Of a DNA stretch of 64,000 nucleotides, positions 29,757-40,277 are shown piece by piece. Origin of the DNA: Antarcticibacterium sp. 1MA-6-2 (lineage in GTDB: Bacteria; Bacteroidota; Bacteroidia; Flavobacteriales; Flavobacteriaceae). Under the pieces are notes generated by a model. That model searched no databases and was not told where the DNA came from. It saw nothing but the letters and a program-made list of their open reading frames with translations. Every line of letters starts with the position of its first letter. Position 1 is the first letter of the stretch. The translations under genes were made by a program, and so were the position numbers. The DNA lies in NCBI RefSeq assembly GCF_021535135.1, contig NZ_CP091036.1, positions 1,488,001 to 1,552,000 of the forward strand. The letters run 5' to 3'.

Positions 29757-29779
29757 ATCACTGTGTCTTATTAGGGGGA

Positions 29780-30019
29780 TTATTTATTCAAAAATCCTTT
29801 TTCTCTTGCTTCTTTAATTACAGCAGAAATACCTTTCTTGTTGATGTTTTTTAATGCAGATGTAGAAACTTTCAAAGTCACCCATCGGTCCTCTTCAGGA
29901 ATGTAAAAGCGCTTCTTTAACAGGTTGATATTAAATTTCCGCTTGGTTTTATTCATTGCGTGAGAAACATTGTTTCCTACCATTGCTCTTTTACCCGTAA
30001 GCTCACAAACTCTTGACAT
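29780..30019 (-). CDS. rpmB: 50S ribosomal protein L28
   Basis: 79 residues, complete. Recognised by [20 protein letters not shown], the [17 protein letters not shown] stretch and [18 protein letters not shown]. It is the first gene of the three-gene ribosomal operon and begins 150 bases after the stop of cinA. Confidence 0.97.
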   Translation of the reverse strand: MSRVCELTGKRAMVGNNVSHAMNKTKRKFNINLLKKRFYIPEEDRWVTLKVSTSALKNINKKGISAVIKEAREKGFLNK

Positions 30020-30171
30020 TGTTATATACTTTATTCGTTATTTCAAAACAGGCTGCAAATTAACGATTTTTTTTAGTAACAGCCAACACAATATTAAAAA
30101 TTTTCTTGGATTTTTACAGAAGATATTTTTCCTGTTTCCTTAAGTACAAAATGTTCCAACCTAGCTGCAAA

Positions 30172-31431
30172 CTATGATTTTTTCTTTATAAGTTCCTGGA
30201 AAATTAATTGAAAGGCTTTATCCACTGCCTTTTTTACTACCTGCTCCCGGGTATTACCAAACACAAATTTTTTAGAAAAGACAGCATTTGGAGTGGCGAT
30301 ACCAATAAAAACTGTTCCAACTTCGGCATCACTTTCTCCTTTTTTAGGACTTGGCATTTCCTGTGGTAGACAGGGCGTAATCACTCTTAAAAAGTTTTTT
30401 AGCGTTTTTAGCCATACTCTCAGCAACCTCTGCACTCACAACGCTGTGTTTCTCTATAAGCTCTGTGGGAACTCCAAGGATTTCTTCTTTTGTATGGGTG
30501 GCATACGTTACAATACCTCCCTTAAAACAGGTAGAAGCACCGGGATTTGTGGTGAATTGTGCAGCAAGATGGCCTCCCGTGCAACTTTCAGCTGAAGAAA
30601 GGAACTTTTTCTTTGACATCAGGAGCTTACTTATTGTCACTGTAATGTCATCGTCTTCCTGAACATTGTCTGACATTATATCCTCAATTAATGGATATAA
30701 TTTCGTCATTTGCTCCTCTATGGAGGTTTTTAGCCTGTCTTCATCTTCCCCTTTTCCCGAGAGTCTGAGGCGGACGCTTCCCAAATCTGGCAGGTAGGCA
30801 AGCTTAATACCAGCGGGAAGATTGTTTTCCCACTCCTCTATTCTCTGCGCCACTGCACTTTCCCCCAATCCAAAAGTTCTTATGGTTTTATGGTATATGA
30901 ATGGGCGGTTAAATTCCTTTTTAAGCTTTGGGATCACTTCCCGCTCCATGAGCATTTTCATCTCAAACGGAACACCGGGAAGAGCAATAAAGACATTCTC
31001 GTCCTTTTGCATCCAAAGGCCGGGTGCCGTACCATATTTGTTTGGCAAAACAGTAGCTTTTGAAGGCACCATCGCCTGCTCCCGGTTAAGATCGGAAATG
31101 GAGGTGTTTTTAATCTTTTTAAAAAGCTCCTCCACATTTTTGAGCACCTCTTCATTCTTTACAAGGGTATCATCAAAAAATTCGGAAAGGGTGTACTTGG
31201 TTACGTCGTCTTTAGTAGGGCCAAGTCCACCTAGGTTATAATTACAATTTTGGCCCTGGAAGCTGCTTCTTTTAACGCCTTTTTAATATGATCTTTATCG
31301 TCAGAAATTGAGACAATTTGATTTACCGAGATGCCAATTTTATCCAGTTCCCGGGCAATATCTGTAGAGTTAGTATCTGCTATTTGCCCTATGAGAATCT
31401 CGTCCCCAATTGTGATTACTTCTGCAATCAT
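30172..31431 (-). CDS. cinA: CinA-family protein (competence/damage-inducible), twice disrupted
   Basis: 418 residues when repaired. An N-terminal molybdopterin-binding-like (COG1058) domain ([24 protein letters not shown]) and a C-terminal nicotinamide-nucleotide amidase (PncC) domain ([38 protein letters not shown]) are both present. The gene breaks at 31229-31236 (ACCTAGGT) within the invariant [14 protein letters not shown], and at 30349-30355 (minus strand GCCAAGT) within STTGNAGPKKGESD. Restoring ACCGGT and GCCGGT recovers both motifs exactly. The start overlaps the Hpt stop codon by one base (TAATG). Confidence 0.92.
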
Positions 31432-31772
31432 TATAATCCAAAATCGTTTCGCAATTGATGTTGAGCCAGATTTACTTTAGCATCAATTTTCTCTCCTGCA
31501 CTCTTTGCGCTCTTCTCTGTCTCTGTACCCTTAGACCACGCCTCTATCGTTAGTATGGGTTCCATTAAGTCTAAACCAAAAAGCTGAAGGTTTGGTTTCA
31601 TTTTATGTGCATATTGATAAGCCAAGGACGGATTGCTGTTATCTATTGCCTGCAACATAGATTGCACGTCTGGCGGTATTTCTTCCAGGAAGGTCTGCAC
31701 TATCACCTTTATAAAATCCTCATCACCACCTGCCATTTCATTGACGTCTTTTAAATCGTAATACTTGCTCAT
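31431..31772 (-). CDS. histidine phosphotransfer (Hpt) domain protein
   Basis: A 113-residue free-standing Hpt protein. The phosphorylatable histidine is in [16 protein letters not shown], within a predicted four-helix bundle. It would shuttle phosphate between a hybrid kinase and a response regulator. No partner is adjacent; a hybrid kinase with a receiver domain is encoded at 47.5-49.7 kb in this window and is a possible partner only by inference. It lies between the FAH hydrolase gene and cinA with 0-1 base spacing. Confidence 0.85.
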   Translation of the reverse strand: MSKYYDLKDVNEMAGGDEDFIKVIVQTFLEEIPPDVQSMLQAIDNSNPSLAYQYAHKMKPNLQLFGLDLMEPILTIEAWSKGTETEKSAKSAGEKIDAKVNLAQHQLRNDFGL

Positions 31773-32388
31773 CTATTTTACATTTATTGAAAAAATCTGT
31801 TCATTTTCTATGAAGCTAGGTTAACCTGTCATTTATTTCCACCTTACCAACTCCTTTTGGAGTCCCTGTAAAAATTATATCTCCAATTTTTAGGGTGAAA
31901 AATTGAGAAACATAAGAAATTATTTCATCTATATTATACAGCATTTCTGCAGTATTCCCCTGCTGCACCCGCTCCTCATTCTTGCGCAAGCTAAAGTTAA
32001 TATTATTTAAATTGCTTAAGGAATTTTTGTCTATCCATTTTTCACCAACAACGGCAGAGCCGTCAAAACCTTTTGCTTTTTCCCAGGGCAAACCTTTTTC
32101 TTTTAATTTTTGCTGAAGGTCCCTTGCCGTAAAATCTATTCCCAGTCCTATTTCATTGTAATACTTATGTGCAAATTTTTCCTGAATATACTTACCCACT
32201 TTATTTATTCGCACAAGTACTTCAACTTCATAATGAACATCCTTAGAAAAATCGGGAATAAAGAAAGGCTGCTTTTTTAGTAAAATAGCTGTGTCGGGCT
32301 TTAGAAAAATTACCGGGTCTGTTGGCTTTTCATTATTTAATTCTGAAATATGCTCAGAATAATTTCTTCCTATACAAATTATTTTCAT
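31773..32388 (-). CDS. FAH-family hydrolase, disrupted near C-terminus
   Basis: 204 residues when repaired, of the fumarylacetoacetate hydrolase superfamily (acylpyruvase-like). Conserved parts include IICIGRNYSEHISEL, the metal-binding HYEVEVLVRI, GLGIDFTARDLQ and IIFTGTPKGVGKV. The frame breaks at 31815-31821 (minus strand ACCTAGC, stop after NDRLT). Restoring ACCGGC gives NDRLTGFIENEQIFSINVK, typical of the family end. The repaired stop at 31773-31775 directly abuts the Hpt start codon. Confidence 0.88.
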
Positions 32389-32413
32389 GTCTCCGGGAGG
32401 ATTAGAAGTAGGT

Positions 32414-33187
32414 CTACTTGAATTTGGTGTTCAACTTTCGAAGTTTAATTGCCGTCAAAACCTTTTTTGTATACAACGGAAAATCGGCATTTTGAATCCA
32501 ACCAAAATATCCCGGTTCTTCATCAAATACTTTTTCAACATTTTTTCCTTTATACTTTCCGAAAGCAAAAATTTCGGCACCACTTTTATCGTAGCTAATA
32601 AATCCGGCGAAATCGGCACACTTTTTCCTCGCACTAAACGAGGCCAGGGAAGCAATGTCATTGTCAAGTTCCTGATACCTTTCAAGTTGGGATTTAAGGA
32701 TCTCGTAGGTTGCCATGGTATCAGCTTCAGCAGTATGTGCATTTTCGAGGTCTTTTCCGCAGTAAAATTTATAAGCAGCAGAAAGGGTGCGCTGTTCCAT
32801 TTTGTGAAATATTGACTGCACATCTACAGAGTGAGTTTTCATTTCAAAATCTATTCCTGCCCTAAGTAACTCCTCCACTAACATGGGAATGTCAAACCTG
32901 TTAGAATTATACCCTCCCAGATCACTGCCTTTGATCATCTCGTGGATCTGCGGCGCAAGTTCTTTAAAAGTAGGTTCATTTTGGATCTTCTCATTTGTGA
33001 TCCCATGAATTGCGATGACCTCAGCCGGAATTTTCATTTCAGGATTTACCAGCCAGGACTTACTTTCTTTATTTCCGTTTGGAAAAATCTTGAGAATAGC
33101 AATTTCTACGATCCTGTCCTTAGCCAGATTGGTTCCTGTAGCTTCTATATCGAAGAAGCAAATTGGCCTTGTAAGTTTCAACTCCAT
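32414..33187 (-). CDS. DnaQ-like 3'-5' exonuclease
   Basis: 257 residues, intact. DEDDh exonuclease motifs: Exo I FFDIEATGTN, Exo II in LGGYNSNRFDIPML, Exo III HTAEADTMATYEIL. The C-terminal 75 residues contain the DUF3820-like quorum-of-growth segment FAFGKYKGKNVEKVFDEEPGYFGWI often fused to such exonucleases. It may act in proofreading or nucleic acid turnover. It lies 25 bases upstream of the FAH gene and is likely in the same operon. Confidence 0.88.
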   Translation of the reverse strand: MELKLTRPICFFDIEATGTNLAKDRIVEIAILKIFPNGNKESKSWLVNPEMKIPAEVIAIHGITNEKIQNEPTFKELAPQIHEMIKGSDLGGYNSNRFDIPMLVEELLRAGIDFEMKTHSVDVQSIFHKMEQRTLSAAYKFYCGKDLENAHTAEADTMATYEILKSQLERYQELDNDIASLASFSARKKCADFAGFISYDKSGAEIFAFGKYKGKNVEKVFDEEPGYFGWIQNADFPLYTKKVLTAIKLRKLNTKFK

Positions 33188-33291
33188 ATCCGGTTTTTAA
33201 ATTTTTGTAAAGATAGAATAAAATAGCAGGAAGGCCGAAAATGAAACTCCTTCAGCTTTAGTGTTTTTAATGTTTTTTTGGATAAGGGAAC

Positions 33292-33327
33292 AAAAAAACC
33301 GAACCAATAAAATTGATCCGGCTTTTG
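33292..33327 (-). terminator. terminator after the lipoyl E2 gene
   Basis: On the minus strand a wobble-rich stem (GCCGGATCAAT / ATTGGTTCGGT) is followed by seven T. It lies 20 bases after the E2 stop codon and separates it from the exonuclease gene. Confidence 0.65.
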
Positions 33328-33346
33328 AAAATTACATTATTGTTGC

Positions 33347-34672
33347 TTAAACTGTTCGATCCACATCAAACTGTTCAAGGTATTGTGCGACCCTTTGTAC
33401 AAATTGCCCTCCAAGAGCTCCATTTACTACCCGGTGATCATAACTATGAGATAAAAACATCTTGTGGCGAATCCCAATAAAATCCCCTTCCGGGGTTTCT
33501 ATCACGGCAGGCACTTTTCGTATCGCCCCCAGAGCAAGGATAGCTACCTGTGGCTGATTTATAATAGGTGTGCCCATTACGCTTCCAAAAGTACCAACAT
33601 TAGTGACGGTATAAGTTCCTCCCTGTATATCATCTGGTTTTAGTTTATTCATTCTTGCGCGATTTGCGAGGTCATTGACTTCTTTTGCCAATCCTACAAG
33701 ATTTAATCTGTCAGCATTTTTTATAACAGGAACAATGAGATTGCCATCCGGCAAAGCTGCAGCCATTCCCAGGTTAATATTTTTTCTTTTTATAATCTTA
33801 TCTCCATTAACAGAAATATTAATAAGGGGAAAATCTTTGATTGCTTTTGCAACGGCCTCCATAAAAATGGGAGTAAAGGTCAATTTCTCACCTTCTCTTT
33901 TCTCAAAGACAGTTTTGTTCTTTTGTCTCCAGTTCCAAATATTGGTAACGTCTACCTCAATAAAAGATTGAACGTGTGCAGAAGTTTGTACACTGTCAAC
34001 CATGTGATGGGCAATCATTTTACCCATACGACTCATTTCAATGATCTCGTCTTCGCCGTTGACACTTACCGGAGCAGGTTGATTTTTAACTGCGGGCTCT
34101 AATCTTGCTGTATCTATGCTTTGCCCTTGAGATTGAGATTTTGCAGAGCCCTCTCCCCGATTTTCAATATATCCAAGAATATCATTTTTGGTCACCCTGC
34201 CATCTTTGCCCGATCCCTCAATTTGCTCAAGTTCTTCTAAGGAAATTCCTTCCTGTTTCGCAATATTTTTAACCAGGGGTGAATAAAATCTATCCGATTC
34301 TGAAAAATCCTGAGTTGAAGAAGCCGCTGGTGCTTCAACACCTTTTTGTGCCGCACTTACAGTTTCCTCCACTTCTTTTACCATAGCTTCCTGAGGTTCA
34401 TCCTCTTGCCTATCATCTCCCCCGCCATCACTTTCAATCTCTATAATAGCAATGGTTTGTCCTACCTGTACCACATCATCGGCTTCAAAAAGTTTTTCAA
34501 TTAACTTTCCATCTACTTCACTTGGAACATCACTGTCAACTTTATCGGTAGCGATTTCCAGTACAGCTTCGTCAGCTTCAATGGTATCGCCCACTTCTTT
34601 TAACCAATTTGTAATGGTTGCTTCTGCAACACTTTCACCCATTTTGGGCAATTTTAGTTCAAACTTTGCCAT
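33347..34672 (-). CDS. dihydrolipoamide acyltransferase (E2) of a 2-oxo acid dehydrogenase
   Basis: 441 residues, intact. A lipoyl domain occupies residues 1-78, with the lipoylated lysine in EIATDKVDSD. An E3/E1-binding domain is at about 130-168 (SPLVKNIAKQEGISLEELEQIEGSGKDGRVTKNDI, quoted here as key ends SPLVKNIA and GRVTKNDI). The catalytic domain spans 210-441, with active-site histidine in SHSYDHRVVNGA. It resembles branched-chain E2 (BkdB) of Bacteroidota. No E1 or E3 gene is adjacent. Confidence 0.9.
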   Translation of the reverse strand: MAKFELKLPKMGESVAEATITNWLKEVGDTIEADEAVLEIATDKVDSDVPSEVDGKLIEKLFEADDVVQVGQTIAIIEIESDGGGDDRQEDEPQEAMVKEVEETVSAAQKGVEAPAASSTQDFSESDRFYSPLVKNIAKQEGISLEELEQIEGSGKDGRVTKNDILGYIENRGEGSAKSQSQGQSIDTARLEPAVKNQPAPVSVNGEDEIIEMSRMGKMIAHHMVDSVQTSAHVQSFIEVDVTNIWNWRQKNKTVFEKREGEKLTFTPIFMEAVAKAIKDFPLINISVNGDKIIKRKNINLGMAAALPDGNLIVPVIKNADRLNLVGLAKEVNDLANRARMNKLKPDDIQGGTYTVTNVGTFGSVMGTPIINQPQVAILALGAIRKVPAVIETPEGDFIGIRHKMFLSHSYDHRVVNGALGGQFVQRVAQYLEQFDVDRTV

Positions 34673-34903
34673 ATTGTTATTTCAAAGATGTTTTCAATCG
34701 TTATAATTGCGAAATTACTTAATTTCCAGCTGTAGAAATATTAAATATTCAATAAAAAATATTTAGATGACTTACTACAGGCTCTAAAAGTGAAGCTCTC
34801 CCGGTAAATTTACGACTTCAAACTCTCAAAACGAAAAGTCAAAAGCGGTTTCAGAAAAGTCCGGGAATAATTGCGCTTAAATCTACCATTTAAGAAATAG
34901 GTT

Positions 34904-35521
34904 TTAATTCTTCAGAGAATTTTCAAATGGAACTCTATTGGTAATACTCCTGCCCAACGTCACTTCATCTGCATACTCCAGCTCATCGCCTACAGAGATT
35001 CCACGTGCTATTGTTGATGTTTTTACCTTCACCCCTTCCAGTTGTTTAAATATATAAAAGTTAGTTGTGTCACCTTCCAGGGTACTACTAAGGGCAAAAA
35101 TAATTTCTTCGATCTCGCCCTGTTTCACCTTCTCTACAAGAGATCTTATGTTGAGTTGCGACGGTCCAATCCCATCCATGGGACTAATTTTTCCTCCCAG
35201 GACGTGGTACAAACCCCTGTACTGAGATGTGTTCTCTATAGCCATGACGTCTCTTATATCTTCAACCACACAAACTATTTCTCTTATTCTGTTAGGATTA
35301 GCACAAATATCACAAACCTCTGTATCACTGATGTTGTGGCAGTTCTTACATAGCTTAATATCCTTCCTCAATCGGGAAAGGGCTTCTGTAAGCTGTTGGG
35401 TCTGCGCCTCCGGTTGTCTCAACAGGTGTAATACCAGCCTTAGAGCCGTGCGTTTTCCAACTCCCGGTAACTGAGACATTTCTGCGACCGCCTGCTCCAG
35501 TAATTTTGAAGAAAAATCCAT
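34904..35521 (-). CDS. recR: recombination protein RecR
   Basis: 205 residues, full length and intact. A helix-hairpin-helix ([17 protein letters not shown]), a C4 zinc finger ([16 protein letters not shown]), the Toprim motif region ([30 protein letters not shown]) and the Walker-like C-terminus ([20 protein letters not shown]) are present in order. It acts with RecF/RecO in gap repair and loading of RecA. It is divergent from the symporter gene. Confidence 0.97.
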   Translation of the reverse strand: MDFSSKLLEQAVAEMSQLPGVGKRTALRLVLHLLRQPEAQTQQLTEALSRLRKDIKLCKNCHNISDTEVCDICANPNRIREIVCVVEDIRDVMAIENTSQYRGLYHVLGGKISPMDGIGPSQLNIRSLVEKVKQGEIEEIIFALSSTLEGDTTNFYIFKQLEGVKVKTSTIARGISVGDELEYADEVTLGRSITNRVPFENSLKN

Positions 35522-35616
35522 ACTGCGAATTTAAGGATTTTGAGAAAGGATTTTAGTAAGAAAAGAATGAAGTTTACAGGTTATTTGTAATTTCGCTACA
35601 TATCAACAATTCCTAT

Positions 35617-37053
35617 ATGCAGCCTTATCAGATACTTCTTCTTATCGCCGGATATTTCGGTGTTCTAATTTTAATTTCAGTTTTAACTAATAAAGGTGGA
35701 TCAAATGAGGAATTCTTTAAGGCAAACAGGCAGTCTCCATGGTACCTGGTAGCTTTTGGAATGATTGGGGCTTCTCTTAGTGGAGTTACCTTTATTTCCA
35801 TACCCGGTACGGTTGCCGAACAGGGTTTTAGTTATTTCCAGGTGGTTTTAGGATATACTGTGGGTTATGCAGTTATCGGGCTGGTACTGCTGCCGCTCTA
35901 TTACAGGCTTAACCTTACCTCCATATACACCTACTTAGACACACGATTTGGTAATTATTCCTATAAAACAGGAGCTTCCTTTTTTATTCTGTCGAGGATT
36001 GTGGGTTCGGCATTCCGGCTTTTTTTGGTTGCTAATGTCCTGCAACTCATCATTTTTGATGCTATGGGCGTTCCGTTCTATCTTACGGTGACCATCACGA
36101 TCTTACTCATCTGGTTATACACATTTAAAAGCGGGATTCATACAATAGTATGGACCGACACTCTGCAAACGCTGTTTATGCTTATCGCACTAGGAGCCAC
36201 AATGGTCATTATTTCTGAAGACCTTGGCATCTCCTTTTCCAACTTCTTTGGTTACTTAGGTGAAAGTGAAATGTCCAAAATGTTCTTCTTTGACGACTGG
36301 AAGAGCAGGGATTTCTTTTTTAAGCAATTCATTTCAGGAGCATTTATAGCTATTGTAATGACAGGATTGGACCAGGATATGATGCAGAAAAACCTCACCT
36401 GCAGAAATCTAAAAGATGCTCAAAAGAATATGTTCTGGTTTACCATAATTCTTACTATAGCAAATTTCCTATTTCTTGCCCTGGGAGTATTACTTACAGA
36501 TTATGCTGAAGTTATTGGGATCACTGAAAGAAAGGATGATCTCTTCCCTGCAATTGCGACCAGTGGAGAGCTGGGGGTGGGAGTAGCAATTTTATTTGTC
36601 CTTGGGTTAATAGCCGCGGCTTATTCCAGTGCAGATAGTGCTTTGACTGCTTTGACGACTTCTTTTAGTATTGATATCCTGGATATTGAAAAGAGATATG
36701 ATGAGAAAAAGCAGGTGAGAATAAGAAAACAAATTCACATTGGTGTTTCTCTCGTACTCATTATCGTGATGCTAATCTTCAAATATGCAATTGCTGATAA
36801 AAGCGTGATCAACAAGTTATTTGAATTTGCAGGCTATACGTACGGGCCTCTCCTGGCTCTTTATGCATTCGGCCTCTTTACCAAATGGCAGGTAAAGGAC
36901 AAATTAGTACCCTGGATAGCTGTTGCTTCTCCTGTCTTAACCTACCTTATAAGCATAAACAGCCTGCAGTGGTTTGGGTTTGAATTTGGATTTTTTGTAT
37001 TGATCCTTAACGGATTCCTTACTTTCCTTGGATTAATATTGATTCGTCGATAG
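35617..37053 (+). CDS. sodium:solute symporter family transporter
   Basis: 478 residues with about 13 transmembrane helices of the SSS (SLC5) family. Recognisable parts are GGSNEEFFKANRQSPWYLVAFGMIGASLSG near the start, GLDQDMMQKNLTCRNLKDA and ADSALTALTTSFSIDI, a sodium-site region. The substrate (sugar, proline or sialic acid-like) cannot be determined. The C-terminus overlaps the convergent CoA-binding protein gene by 21 bases. A TAATTTCG at 35588 may serve as the promoter. Confidence 0.92.
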   Translation: MQPYQILLLIAGYFGVLILISVLTNKGGSNEEFFKANRQSPWYLVAFGMIGASLSGVTFISIPGTVAEQGFSYFQVVLGYTVGYAVIGLVLLPLYYRLNLTSIYTYLDTRFGNYSYKTGASFFILSRIVGSAFRLFLVANVLQLIIFDAMGVPFYLTVTITILLIWLYTFKSGIHTIVWTDTLQTLFMLIALGATMVIISEDLGISFSNFFGYLGESEMSKMFFFDDWKSRDFFFKQFISGAFIAIVMTGLDQDMMQKNLTCRNLKDAQKNMFWFTIILTIANFLFLALGVLLTDYAEVIGITERKDDLFPAIATSGELGVGVAILFVLGLIAAAYSSADSALTALTTSFSIDILDIEKRYDEKKQVRIRKQIHIGVSLVLIIVMLIFKYAIADKSVINKLFEFAGYTYGPLLALYAFGLFTKWQVKDKLVPWIAVASPVLTYLISINSLQWFGFEFGFFVLILNGFLTFLGLILIRR

Positions 37054-37395
37054 CATTACCAGCGTACAGGCAACTTCTATTTCAATATTGTTTTTCCTGA
37101 GAAGATCGTAAAGTTCCGGATTTTCTGTACCCGGATTAAAGATCACCCGTTCCGGCTGAAGAGAAAGAATGTAATCGTAGTACTCTTTTTGTCTTTGTGG
37201 ATTCAGGTACAATGTGACAGTATGCACATCATCAAAATCTTGCTGCTCATTTGTTATTGCCACGCCGGACACTTCGCCTTTTTTTAGTCCAACTGCCACT
37301 GTGGGTTGTTTGTAGGAAGACAATCTTTTAATAGCAATATTTGAATATCTAGAGGGATTTAAGGAGGCTCCCAATACCAGTGTTTTCTTTTCCAT
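37033..37395 (-). CDS. CoA-binding domain protein
   Basis: A 120-residue Rossmann-type protein of the CoA-binding (YccU-like) family. It has a nucleotide-binding loop LGASLNPSRYSN, SSYKQPTVAVGLKKGEV, and a late motif ERVIFNPGTENPEL. It is related to the N-terminal domain of succinyl-CoA synthetase alpha. Function is unknown. It converges on, and overlaps, the symporter gene. The frame is intact. Confidence 0.85.
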   Translation of the reverse strand: MEKKTLVLGASLNPSRYSNIAIKRLSSYKQPTVAVGLKKGEVSGVAITNEQQDFDDVHTVTLYLNPQRQKEYYDYILSLQPERVIFNPGTENPELYDLLRKNNIEIEVACTLVMLSTNQY

Positions 37396-37479
37396 ACTTC
37401 ATTTTTTCCTTTCAGGCCAGGTTCATTAATATTAATGGCTAACCCGATGCAAAGTTAATATTTACATCCAAGTGTAACA

Positions 37480-37617
37480 AGTTTTACTTTTTTCGGTCTA
37501 TAGGGTAAAGGCAGCCTTTTAAAAGGATCATTGGGGAAGTGTTATTGATGGTGAACATTCGCTCCGGTGATTTTTTGGAAGTCCACGCTGTTTTTAGGCG
37601 TGGACTTTATTTTTTTT
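37480..37617 (+). ncRNA. candidate small RNA ending in a strong terminator
   Basis: Within a 410-base gap (37396-37805) a strong rho-independent terminator occurs on the + strand with no + strand gene close upstream, because the neighbouring gene is on the minus strand. About 100 bases before it, TTTTACTTTTTTCGG could be a -7-like element. The segment between has no ORF with a ribosome-binding site and includes a GC-rich patch (CATTCGCTCCGGTGA). I infer a short transcript. No known RNA family was recognised. Confidence 0.4.
37579..37617 (+). terminator. rho-independent terminator
   Basis: A ten-base perfect stem (AAGTCCACGC / GCGTGGACTT) with a TGTTTTTAG loop is followed by TATTTTTTTT. The T-run is only on the + strand side, giving the direction. 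Confidence 0.85.
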
Positions 37618-37805
37618 GAAAAATCTGTAACAAATAAAAATTCCAATCGTCTTATTTATAAAGGGACCTAATTTTTTGGAGAAGTTTGTTTTTCTATTAT
37701 GTATAACAAAGTATCATTTATAACCTCATCAGTATAAACGTGTAGTATGAAAAATTAAAAATCCTCAAGACCATCATTATTTAACATCATCAAATCAATC
37801 AAAAA

Positions 37806-40162
37806 ATGAAACAGTTTTTATTTATCATCACCATTTTAACTACTGCGATAAACTTTGCAGCAAACGAACCCATTGGAAAAATTTCAGGCCAGGTAATAGA
37901 CAGTGAATTAAAAGAGCCCATTCCATATGCCACTATTATTGTTAATGATAAGGAAGGAAATTTTATATCAGGAAATACCACCAGTGAAGACGGCACCTTT
38001 ACTATAGATAAGCTTGAAGCAGGGGATTATCTCTTCAAGGTTCAATTTATAGGTTACAAATCTTATGATCGGGAAATAAGCATTTCCAGCGATCGAAGTA
38101 CAGTAGATATAGGAGTAATTTCTCTGGAACCGGATATTGCTATGCTTGATGATGTTACTGTTGTCGCTGAACGATCTACTATTGAGCAGCGTATTGACAG
38201 GAAAGTGATCAATGTGGGAAAAGATCTAACTACTACAAGTGCTACAGCATCAGACATTATGAATAATGTACCTTCTGTAAGTGTAGATCAGGATGGTAAT
38301 ATTGCTATGAGAGGAAATTCCAACGTTCGTATTCTCGTTGACGGGAAACCTACAAATATGGATCCTGCACAATTATTAAAGCAAATCCCTTCTACTTCTA
38401 TAAAAAGCATTGAACTCATCACAAATCCTTCAGCAAAATACAATCCTGAAGGTATGAGTGGGATCATTAATATAGTTCTTCACAAGAATGCCAACGATGG
38501 CTTCAACGGTAATGTAAACCTTGGAGTTACTCAAGGCGAAAATACCCGTTACAATGGCTCGCTTGATATGAACTACAGGAAAGGAAAAGTAAATTTCTTC
38601 GGAAGTTTTGGAGCAAACGGTGGAGAAAATTTTAATGAAGGAAGAATTTATAATCCTGAAGAAGATTTTTTGCAGGCCTTTAATCTACTTCAATCCCGAC
38701 AATCTTACCTTGGAAAAGTAGGCATGGACCTATATCTTAATGACAGGAACACCATCTCCTTCTATACCAATCAGAATTTTTTTGAAGGTGGTCCGGAAGG
38801 TATCTTTCGACTTATATACAATGACACTCCTGAACAAAACCTCAGCCAGGTCCTTGATTTTTATGTTGAAAATTTGAACTCTGCATACAATTTCGTGTAT
38901 GACCATAAATTTGACGATAAAGATCACAAGATCCAGTTAGAAGTCAATTATAACGATTTTGATGAAGAGGAAAATTCCAGGTTTAGCTTTACCGGAAACA
39001 CAGGAGGACTAGCTCCCTATACCGACTTTGTAAAGGAAAAAAGGGAAGATCTTACTACCAACCTTGATTATACCAATCCAATTGGAGAAAAGGGAAAACT
39101 TGAAATAGGGGCTGAAGCACGACTTTTGGATACTGATAATTCTTATATCACTAACAGTGAATTTTTAAATGATGCAGAATACCAGTACACCCGGGACATC
39201 TACTCTTTCTATACCACTTTTGGTCAAAATTTTGAAAAATGGTCTTATCAACTGGGTGCAAGGCTGGAAAATTTTACTGTAGATGCTGTATATAACAACG
39301 AGAAAATATTTGAAGATGAGTATTTTAATATCTACCCTTCAGGATTTCTGAATTTTACTCCAAACCAAAAAAATACGTACCAGTTAAGCTATAGCCGAAG
39401 AGTAGACCGTCCCGGATTTCAGCAGGTGAGTCCAATAAGAGAAGTTAGTACTCCAAGATTGACCATTTTAGGAAATCCTTCTCTGGAACCTCAATTTACA
39501 AATTCAGTTGAATTCAATTACACGCGAAATCTTACAGAGAAAGGAAGTATTACAGCGGGTGTTTTTTTTAGAAATATAAGTGATGAGATTAACCAGGTTA
39601 TTATTGAAAACCCGGAGGAAGAGGGATCGCTTATTCTTATGTTTGACAATTTTGAGGACAATAATTCTTATGGCCTTGAAGTATCGGCAAATTATAAATT
39701 TACAAAATGGTGGAGCACCAATTCCACTTTTGAAGTCTACAGCCAGCAATTAAAAGGAGTAGTTGGAACAGAATTTTTAGAAATGGATAATACTGCATTT
39801 ACTTTCCGTTCCAATCACAGTTTTAAAGCAACAGATAAGTTGACATTTCAGCTTTTCGGTTTATACCGCGGAGAAAACCAAACCCTTCAAATGGATATGC
39901 TTCCTTTTTACTTTGTGAACGCAGGAGCCAGGTATTCAATATTAGACAATAAAGGTACTCTAAGTCTAAATTTCAATGATGTTTTAAATAGCCAAAGGTT
40001 CAGGTTTATAAACGGCAGGCTGTACCTCAGGAAGGAAGGTTCCAGGGAGAATCCAGAACAGTATTCTTAGGTTTCGCCTATAGATTCGGCGGTGGTAAAA
40101 ATAGCGCGCTTAGACGTAAAAACCGCGACAGTAATGAGGCCCAGGGTGGCGGATTATTTTAA
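37806..40162 (+). CDS. TonB-dependent receptor-like outer-membrane protein, disrupted near C-terminus
   Basis: 785 residues when repaired. A signal peptide (residues 1-19) is followed by a carboxypeptidase-regulatory-like domain (GKISGQVIDSELKEPIPYAT..., about 24-105), a plug (DIMNNVPSVSVDQDGNIAMRG, about 155-230) and a beta-barrel of the 'outer membrane beta-barrel family' type. The frame breaks at 40019-40023 (GCTGT), after FINGR. Restoring GCCGGT gives INGRPVPQEGRFQGESRTVFLGFAYRF (key ends only) and the GGGL-F terminus, with stop at 40160-40162. Here one base is lost rather than gained. The ligand is unknown; no SusD-like partner follows. Confidence 0.88.
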
Positions 40163-40199
40163 GATTTTTAATTAGTTTTTGTTAATGTGGTTAGCTGAA

Positions 40200-40232
40200 A
40201 AACCCGCTACTTCAATTGAAGAGCGGGTTTTT
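40200..40232 (+). terminator. bidirectional terminator between TonB receptor and fabH
   Basis: An AAACCCGCT / AGCGGGTTT stem with a 13-base loop that itself can pair (CTTCAATTGAAG), followed by seven T on the + strand and preceded by A-rich sequence for the convergent fabH. Confidence 0.8.
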
Positions 40233-40277
40233 TTAATTTATTTACTCCTAAATATTTTTTGTTATCAATTATCTGCT

